Source of the DNA: Parapusillimonas granuli
GTDB taxonomy: Bacteria > Pseudomonadota > Gammaproteobacteria > Burkholderiales > Burkholderiaceae_B
Assembly (NCBI RefSeq): GCF_013416525.1
Contig: NZ_JACCEM010000011.1
Coordinates: forward strand, 1 to 64,000
DNA: 64,000 nucleotides
Reading direction: 5' to 3'
Under the pieces are notes generated by a model, which searched no databases, was not told the DNA's origin, and saw nothing but the letters and a program-made list of their open reading frames with translations. The position numbers were made by a program, and so were the translations under genes. Shown piece after piece: positions 58,982 to 64,000 of the stretch (position 1 is its first letter; every line of letters starts with the position of its first letter).

Positions 58982-59587
58982 TCAGGCTCCGCCGCGCGCG
59001 CGCAGCGCCCGCAGCAGGGACTGCAGCGCCATGGCGCGATGGCTGTGGGCGTTCTTTTGCGCGGGCGCGAGCTCGGCCGCCGTTTTTCCCAGGGCGGGGA
59101 TGTAGAAATGGGGGTCGTAGCCGAAGCCGTTGCCGCCGCGCGGCTCGCCGATGATCTCGCCTTCCCAGTAGCCTTCGGCGACGATGGGCCTGGGATCGTC
59201 CGCCGATTCCACGTACACCAGCACCGCGACATAGCCGGCGCGGCGATCCTGGACGGAAGCGAGTTCCCCGACCAGGCGGCGGTTGTTCGCGGCGTCCGAC
59301 TTTTCCCCGCCCGCCAGGGCCGCATAGCGCGCGGAATGGACGCCCGGCCGGCCGCCCAGCGCCCGCACGCAAAGGCCGGAATCGTCGGCCAGCGCGGGCA
59401 GCCCCGTCAGGCGACTGGCATGCCTGGCCTTGGCCAGCGCGTTTTCAAGAAAGGTCGGATGCGGCTCCTCGGCCTCGGGCACGCCCAGCGCGCCTTGCGG
59501 CACCATCTCCAGCCCGGCCTCGGACAGAATCGCGGAAAATTCCCGCAGCTTTCCCGCGTTGTTGGACGCGAGCACGACTTTAGTCAT
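58982..59587 (-). CDS. rdgB: XTP/dITP diphosphatase (RdgB/HAM1 family)
   Basis: A 201-residue house-cleaning pyrophosphatase that removes dITP and XTP. It starts MTKVVLASNNAGKLREF at 59587, with AAGG nine bases upstream; a GTG at 59596 is less likely. Other motifs are ADDSGLCVRALGGRPGVHSARYA and GGNGFGYDPHFYIP. The start overlaps the LysR stop by 8 bp. Confidence 0.96.
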   Translation of the reverse strand: MTKVVLASNNAGKLREFSAILSEAGLEMVPQGALGVPEAEEPHPTFLENALAKARHASRLTGLPALADDSGLCVRALGGRPGVHSARYAALAGGEKSDAANNRRLVGELASVQDRRAGYVAVLVYVESADDPRPIVAEGYWEGEIIGEPRGGNGFGYDPHFYIPALGKTAAELAPAQKNAHSHRAMALQSLLRALRARGGA

Positions 59588-60494
59588 TCGTGACACCTTC
59601 GGCCTCGTCCTTGAGCAGGACGGAGACCAGTTCTTTGGCGAATACAGGAAGCCTGTCGAACTGCTTGACGCAGATGTGCAGGCGGCGCAGTGCCCAGGCG
59701 TCGTTCAGCGCGACGCGCCTGAGCGGAAGATCGCGGACATAGCGCCTGGCGGCCGTTGCGGGGATCACGCCTATGCCGACGTTGGCCGCGATCATGCGGC
59801 AGACGGCCTCGAAGTTGCCCACCTCGACCCTGAAGCGCAGCGCGCGGCCCAGTTCGTCGGCGGCCTGCAGCAGGAAGGCGTGGATCGCGCTGCTTTCGGA
59901 CAGGCTGACGTAGTCGTAGGCGAGCGTCTCGGTGAAGTCCACGGACTCGTGGGCGGCCAGGGGGTGGTCCGCATGGGTGACCAGCACGAGGCGGTCGTTG
60001 CGGTAAGGCAGGAATTCGACGTTTTCGCCGCCGTCCGTCTTTGCCGTGATGCCGATGTCGGCCGTGCCGTCGGCCACGGCCTTGACCACCTGGGGGCTCA
60101 GGCGCTCGCGCAGTTCGACGTTGACGTCGCGATGCTCGGCCAGGTAGCGGGCCAGGATGTCGGGCATGAACTCGTTCATCGCCGTGGTGTTCGCGTAGAT
60201 GCGCACGCGCCCCTTGATGCCGCTGGCGTACTCCTGGATGTCGCCGCGCAGGTGTTCGAGCTGCCTCAGGACGATGCGCGCATGCCGCACGAAGGCCTCG
60301 CCCGAGGGCGTCAGCGTCACGCCCTGGCTGTTGCGGTAAAGCAGCGCGGTGCCGAGCCGGCTTTCCAGGTTCTTGACCCGGTTGCTTGCCGCGGGCAGCG
60401 ACAGAAAGGACTGTTCGGCCCCTTTCGTCATGCTCCGGGCGGCCGCCACGTTCACCATGAGGTGCATGTCGGTCAGGTCGAAATAGATAGCCAT
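59580..60494 (-). CDS. LysR-family transcriptional regulator (adjacent to acyl-CoA dehydrogenase/MmgE genes)
   Basis: About 304 residues starting MAIYFDLTDMHLMVNVA; a GTG at 60503 is an alternative. The HTH is SMTKGAEQSFLSLPAASNRVKNLE; the effector domain begins near residue 90. It is divergent from an acyl-CoA dehydrogenase with a 109-bp shared gap, so it probably controls that operon. Its 3' end overlaps rdgB by 8 bp, which ties rdgB-hemW expression to read-through from this gene or an internal promoter. Confidence 0.92.
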   Translation of the reverse strand: MAIYFDLTDMHLMVNVAAARSMTKGAEQSFLSLPAASNRVKNLESRLGTALLYRNSQGVTLTPSGEAFVRHARIVLRQLEHLRGDIQEYASGIKGRVRIYANTTAMNEFMPDILARYLAEHRDVNVELRERLSPQVVKAVADGTADIGITAKTDGGENVEFLPYRNDRLVLVTHADHPLAAHESVDFTETLAYDYVSLSESSAIHAFLLQAADELGRALRFRVEVGNFEAVCRMIAANVGIGVIPATAARRYVRDLPLRRVALNDAWALRRLHICVKQFDRLPVFAKELVSVLLKDEAEGVTND

Positions 60495-60603
60495 GTGGCC
60501 CACTCTTAAATATTGGCAAACACCCGCTTAATCAACGAACAATGGTCAAGCCGGCCGCAATCAGGCAAAGTTCACGCTATTGTAATGAACCACGCAGGAA
60601 CCC

Positions 60604-61764
60604 ATGACACCGCAAGCAAACGACTTCCAGGACATCCGCGACGCCATCCGCGATCTGTGTTCGCAGTTTCCGCCGGAGTACTTCCGCAAGATAGACGAAG
60701 AGCGCGGCTACCCCGAAGCCTTCGTCCAGACGCTGACCGAGGCGGGCTGGCTTGCCGCGCTGATCCCCGAAGAGTACGGCGGCTCGGGCCTCAGCCTGAC
60801 CGAGGCGTCGGTGATCATGGAGGAAATCAACCGCAACGGCGGAAATTCCGGCGTCTGCCACGGGCAGATGTACAACATGGGCACCCTGCTGCGGCATGGT
60901 TCCGACGCGCAGAAGCGGCAATACCTGCCGCGCATCGCCAGCGGCGAACTGCGCCTGCAGTCCATGGGCGTGACCGAGCCCACGACGGGCACGGACACGA
61001 CGCGCATCAAGACCACCGCCGTGAAAAAAGGCGACCGCTACGTGGTCAACGGGCAGAAAGTATGGATCTCGCGCATCCAGCACTCCGACCTGATGATACT
61101 GCTGGCCCGCACCACCCCGCTGGAACAGGTCAAGAAGAAGTCCGAAGGCATGTCCATCTTCCTCGTCGACCTGCACCAGGCGATCGGCCACGGCATGCAG
61201 GTGCGCCCCATCCCCAACATGGTGAACCACGAAACGAACGAGCTGTTCTTCGACAATCTCGAAATCCCCGCCGAGAACCTCATCGGCGAGGAAGGCAAGG
61301 GCTTCAAGTACATACTCGACGGCCTGAACGCCGAGCGCACCCTTATCGCGGCGGAATGCATAGGCGACGGCCGCTGGTTCATCGACAAGGTCACCGCCTA
61401 CGCCAAGGAAAGAATCGTGTTCGGCCGCCCCATCGGGCAGAACCAGGGCGTGCAGTTCCCGATCGCCCGGGCGCACATCAACATAGAAGCCGCCAGTCTC
61501 ATGCGCTTCGAGGCCGCCCGGCTGTTCGACGCCAGGCAGCCCTGCGGCGCCCAGGCCAACATGGCCAAGCTGCTGGCCGCCGACGCCTCCTGGGAGGCCG
61601 CCAACGCCTGCCTGCAATTCCACGGCGGCTTCGGCTTCGCCAACGAATACGACGTCGAAAGGAAATTCCGCGAAACCCGTCTCTACCAGGTCGCGCCCAT
61701 ATCGACTAATCTAATCCTGTCCTACGTGGCTGAACACGTCCTGGGGCTACCCCGTTCCTTCTGA
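60604..61764 (+). CDS. Acyl-CoA dehydrogenase family flavoprotein
   Basis: A 386-residue FAD-dependent dehydrogenase. AGGAACCC precedes the ATG. Conserved segments are LIPEEYGGSGLSLTEASVIMEE, MGVTEPTTGTDTTRIKTTA (FAD region), GLNAERTLIAAECIG and CLQFHGGFGFANEYDVERKFRETR. The catalytic base cannot be fixed by eye. It is 8 bp upstream of an MmgE/PrpD gene, a pairing that suggests breakdown of a branched or methyl-substituted acyl-CoA; the substrate is unknown. Confidence 0.93.
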   Translation: MTPQANDFQDIRDAIRDLCSQFPPEYFRKIDEERGYPEAFVQTLTEAGWLAALIPEEYGGSGLSLTEASVIMEEINRNGGNSGVCHGQMYNMGTLLRHGSDAQKRQYLPRIASGELRLQSMGVTEPTTGTDTTRIKTTAVKKGDRYVVNGQKVWISRIQHSDLMILLARTTPLEQVKKKSEGMSIFLVDLHQAIGHGMQVRPIPNMVNHETNELFFDNLEIPAENLIGEEGKGFKYILDGLNAERTLIAAECIGDGRWFIDKVTAYAKERIVFGRPIGQNQGVQFPIARAHINIEAASLMRFEAARLFDARQPCGAQANMAKLLAADASWEAANACLQFHGGFGFANEYDVERKFRETRLYQVAPISTNLILSYVAEHVLGLPRSF

Positions 61765-61772
61765 GGCCGTCC

Positions 61773-63143
61773 ATGAACCATCCCAGCGCCAGGCTCGCCG
61801 AATTCGCGGCCGAACTGAAATACGAAGACATCCCCTCGCCGGTGCTGCGCCGGGCCGAGGACCTCATGCTGGACTGCCTGGCTTCCGTCCTGGCCGGCTC
61901 CAGCGCCCGCCCCGTCCTCAGCGTCGCCCGCTTCGCCGACGCCATGGGCCCCACCAGCGGGCCGTCCGAGAACATGGTCACCCGCCGCAGCAGCAGCCCG
62001 CTGTTCGCGGCCATGGCGAATGCCGCCGCGGCCCACATGGTCGAACAGGACGACGTGCACAACGGATCGGTCTTCCACCCGGGGGCGGTCGTGTTCCCGC
62101 CCGCCATCGCGGTGGCCCAGGCGCTGGGCCGGTCGGGCAAGGAATTGCTGACCGCCTGCGTGGCGGGATACGAAACCGGCATACGCGTGGGGGAATTCCT
62201 GGGGCGCTCGCACTACAAGATCTTCCACACCACCGGCACCGCCGGCGCCCTGGCCGCCGCGGCGGCCGTGGGGCGGCTGCTGAACCTGAACCCCGAGCAG
62301 ATGCTCAATGCCTTCGGCTCGGCCGGCACGCAGGCCGCCGGCTTGTGGGAATTCCTGAAAGACGCGGCCGACTCCAAGCAGCTGCATACGTCCCATGCGG
62401 CGGCCAACGGCATCATGGCCGCCTATCTGGCCAACGACGGCTTCACGGGCGCGCGCCGCATCCTGGAAGGCGCCCAGGGCATGGGGGCGGGCATGTCCCG
62501 CGACGCCGACCCGGCGCGCCTCGCGCAGGGTCTGGGCAGCCGCTGGACGGTGCTGGAAACTTCGTTCAAGTACCACGCCTCCTGCCGCCACACCCACCCG
62601 GCGGCCGACGCCTTGCTGGCGCTGATCCAGGCTCATGCGCTGTCCCTCGACGACATCGCGCGGGTGGAGGCGCTGGTTCACCAAGGCGCCATCGACGTCC
62701 TCGGGCCGGTGGTCGATCCCGCGACGGTGCATCAATCGAAGTTTTCCATGGGAACGGTGCTGGGCCTGATCGCGCGGCATGGCCGCGCGGGCCTGCCTGA
62801 ATTCGATGCCGCGCTGAACGATCCGGCCATCGCGGCTTTCCGCAAGAAGGTGACGATGGCGCTGGACCCGGAGGTCGATCGGGCGTATCCGGAAAAATGG
62901 ATAGGGAAGGTGCGCGTGACGACCACCGACGGCCGGGTCCTGGAGTCGCGGGTCGACGAGCCCAAGGGCGATCCGGGCAATACGCTGAGCCGCGCGGAGC
63001 TGGAAGACAAGACCCGCCGCCTCGCCACCTACCGGAATGCGGCGACCCCCGAAGAGGCCGAGGCGCTCATCGGGCGGGTTTGGGGGCTGGGCGAGGTGGA
63101 GCTGGTTGGTGCGTTTGTTGTGGGGGTGGGGGTTTTGGGGTGA
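61773..63143 (+). CDS. MmgE/PrpD family protein (2-methylcitrate dehydratase-like)
   Basis: A 456-residue protein of the MmgE/PrpD family. GAGG precedes the ATG. Motifs are EQDDVHNGSVFHPGAVVFPPAIAVAQ, FHTTGTAGALAAAAAVGRLL and YHASCRHTHPAADALL. PrpD dehydrates 2-methylcitrate, but many relatives act on other hydroxy acids or isomerise aconitate. The last 17 codons are strongly G/T-rich (ending VELVGAFVVGVGVLG) and look unlike the rest of the gene. Co-transcribed with the acyl-CoA dehydrogenase. Confidence 0.92.
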   Translation: MNHPSARLAEFAAELKYEDIPSPVLRRAEDLMLDCLASVLAGSSARPVLSVARFADAMGPTSGPSENMVTRRSSSPLFAAMANAAAAHMVEQDDVHNGSVFHPGAVVFPPAIAVAQALGRSGKELLTACVAGYETGIRVGEFLGRSHYKIFHTTGTAGALAAAAAVGRLLNLNPEQMLNAFGSAGTQAAGLWEFLKDAADSKQLHTSHAAANGIMAAYLANDGFTGARRILEGAQGMGAGMSRDADPARLAQGLGSRWTVLETSFKYHASCRHTHPAADALLALIQAHALSLDDIARVEALVHQGAIDVLGPVVDPATVHQSKFSMGTVLGLIARHGRAGLPEFDAALNDPAIAAFRKKVTMALDPEVDRAYPEKWIGKVRVTTTDGRVLESRVDEPKGDPGNTLSRAELEDKTRRLATYRNAATPEEAEALIGRVWGLGEVELVGAFVVGVGVLG

Positions 63144-63167
63144 GTCCAAAGCGGCTTGGGGCGTGAT

Positions 63168-63935
63168 TCAAGAAGCACCGCAGGCATCCGTCCCCAAGAC
63201 GCTCTTCTGAATCGCAACCAGGCTCCGGACGCCGGTCTCCGCCAGGTCCAACAAGCCGTCCAGCGCCTGCCTGCTGAACGCCCGGCCCTCAGCCGTCCCC
63301 TGGACTTCCACGTAATGCCCCGCGCCCGTCATCACCACGTTCATGTCCGCGTCGCAGCCTGAGTCCTCGATGTAATCCAGATCCAGGACGGGTTCGCCGT
63401 TCACGAAACCGACCGACACCGCAGCGACGTGATCCAGCAGAGGATTCGACAGCAGCACCCCGCCGTTCAAGAGCCCCCGCACCGCCAGCGCCGCCGCCAC
63501 CCAGGCGCCGGTGATGCTTGCGCATCGCGTGCCGCCATCGGCCTGCAGCACATCGCAATCCAGATGCAGCGTGCGCTCGCCCAGCGCGGTCAAGTCGAAC
63601 ACGGCGCGCAGGCTGCGGCCGATCAGGCGCTGGATTTCCTGGGTGCGGCCGCTCTGCTTGCCGCGCGCCGCCTCGCGGTCGGACCGCGTATGCGTCGAAC
63701 GCGGCAGCATGCCGTATTCCGCCGTCACCCAGCCCTGCCCCTTCCCTTTCAGAAAAGGCGGCACCTTGTCCAGCACGCTGGCATTGCACAGGACGTGCGT
63801 GTCGCCCGCCTGGACCAGGACGGAGCCTTCGGCATGGCGCGTATAGCCGAGCTGCATCGAAAAGCGCCGCAATTCGTCCGGCTGCCGCCCGGAGGGGCGG
63901 ACCGAGGTGGATGTGGGTGGCAAAGATTCCGGCAC
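63168..63935 (-). CDS. rph: Ribonuclease PH
   Basis: A 255-residue phosphorolytic 3' exoribonuclease trimming tRNA ends. It starts with GTG at 63935, with AGGAGG five bases upstream, giving a 12-residue lead before the conserved [11 protein letters not shown]. Other motifs are [35 protein letters not shown] and [19 protein letters not shown]. It ends 24 bp from the convergent MmgE/PrpD gene. It is normally near rdgB-hemW in related genomes. Confidence 0.97.
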   Translation of the reverse strand: MPESLPPTSTSVRPSGRQPDELRRFSMQLGYTRHAEGSVLVQAGDTHVLCNASVLDKVPPFLKGKGQGWVTAEYGMLPRSTHTRSDREAARGKQSGRTQEIQRLIGRSLRAVFDLTALGERTLHLDCDVLQADGGTRCASITGAWVAAALAVRGLLNGGVLLSNPLLDHVAAVSVGFVNGEPVLDLDYIEDSGCDADMNVVMTGAGHYVEVQGTAEGRAFSRQALDGLLDLAETGVRSLVAIQKSVLGTDACGAS

Positions 63936-64000
63936 GTGGGCCTCCTGATGGATGAAGACGATAGCCGCATTTTCTCACAGCCGCCGCGCCGGGCACCGCC

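Overview
The window is about 64 kb of GC-rich, tightly packed bacterial chromosome. Gene content and order suggest a betaproteobacterium of the Alcaligenaceae (Bordetella/Achromobacter/Pusillimonas-like): a recG-oxyR-dps block, glnA-ntrB-ntrC, livK-livHMGF, rph/rdgB/hemW, fbpABC with a Fur box, and many LysR regulators and binding-protein-dependent ABC transporters. This placement is inference from family content, not from a search. I saw no rRNA, tRNA, insertion sequence, prophage or CRISPR array.

Layout. 1-4250: the 3' part of a type II secretion gene (gspF) runs convergently into an FGE-type sulfatase-maturing enzyme and an exported lipoprotein sulfatase with a dockerin-like calcium-binding tail. 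4546-12816: a MASE3-PAS-GGDEF-EAL protein, divergent from a three-gene ABC importer coupled to a DUF421 membrane protein with a zinc-ribbon tail, then an FMN reductase. 12860-15585: acylphosphatase and GH15 glycosidase, divergent from a universal stress protein. 15601-26025 (minus): PQQ-type sugar dehydrogenase, zwf, gnd, slipin, NfeD protease, DUF488, fumC, an Epd-like GAPDH and mmsA, the last divergent from a LysR regulator. 27112-30106 (minus): SDR, glycerate kinase, hydroxypyruvate reductase. 30206-32676: S9 peptidase and beta-class GST. 32764-37607 (minus): livF-G-M-H and livK. 37769-43081: proC (minus) and ugpBAEC (plus). 43170-49490 (minus): second livK paralogue, dps, oxyR, recG, ridA, fpr. 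49861-53455 (plus): fbpABC iron(III) importer. 53543-57550 (minus): ntrC, ntrB, glnA. 57740-63935: hemW and rdgB, a LysR/acyl-CoA dehydrogenase/MmgE-PrpD cassette, then rph.

How the genes work together. Nitrogen control is readable from sequence: glnA has a consensus -24/-12 sigma-54 promoter, an NtrC dyad about 105 bp upstream of the predicted start, and ntrBC downstream. Iron control is equally clear: a sigma-70-like promoter with a Fur box over the start region precedes fbpA, and an intrinsic terminator after fbpA should make the binding protein more abundant than permease and ATPase. The same binding-protein-first attenuation appears at livK/livH and as a strong hairpin at ugpB/ugpA. Zwf, Gnd and the PQQ sugar dehydrogenase are translationally coupled through stop/start overlaps. 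The least ordinary stretch is the sulfatase pair at the left edge, where substrate and maturase both carry export or membrane signals and sit next to a type II secretion locus.
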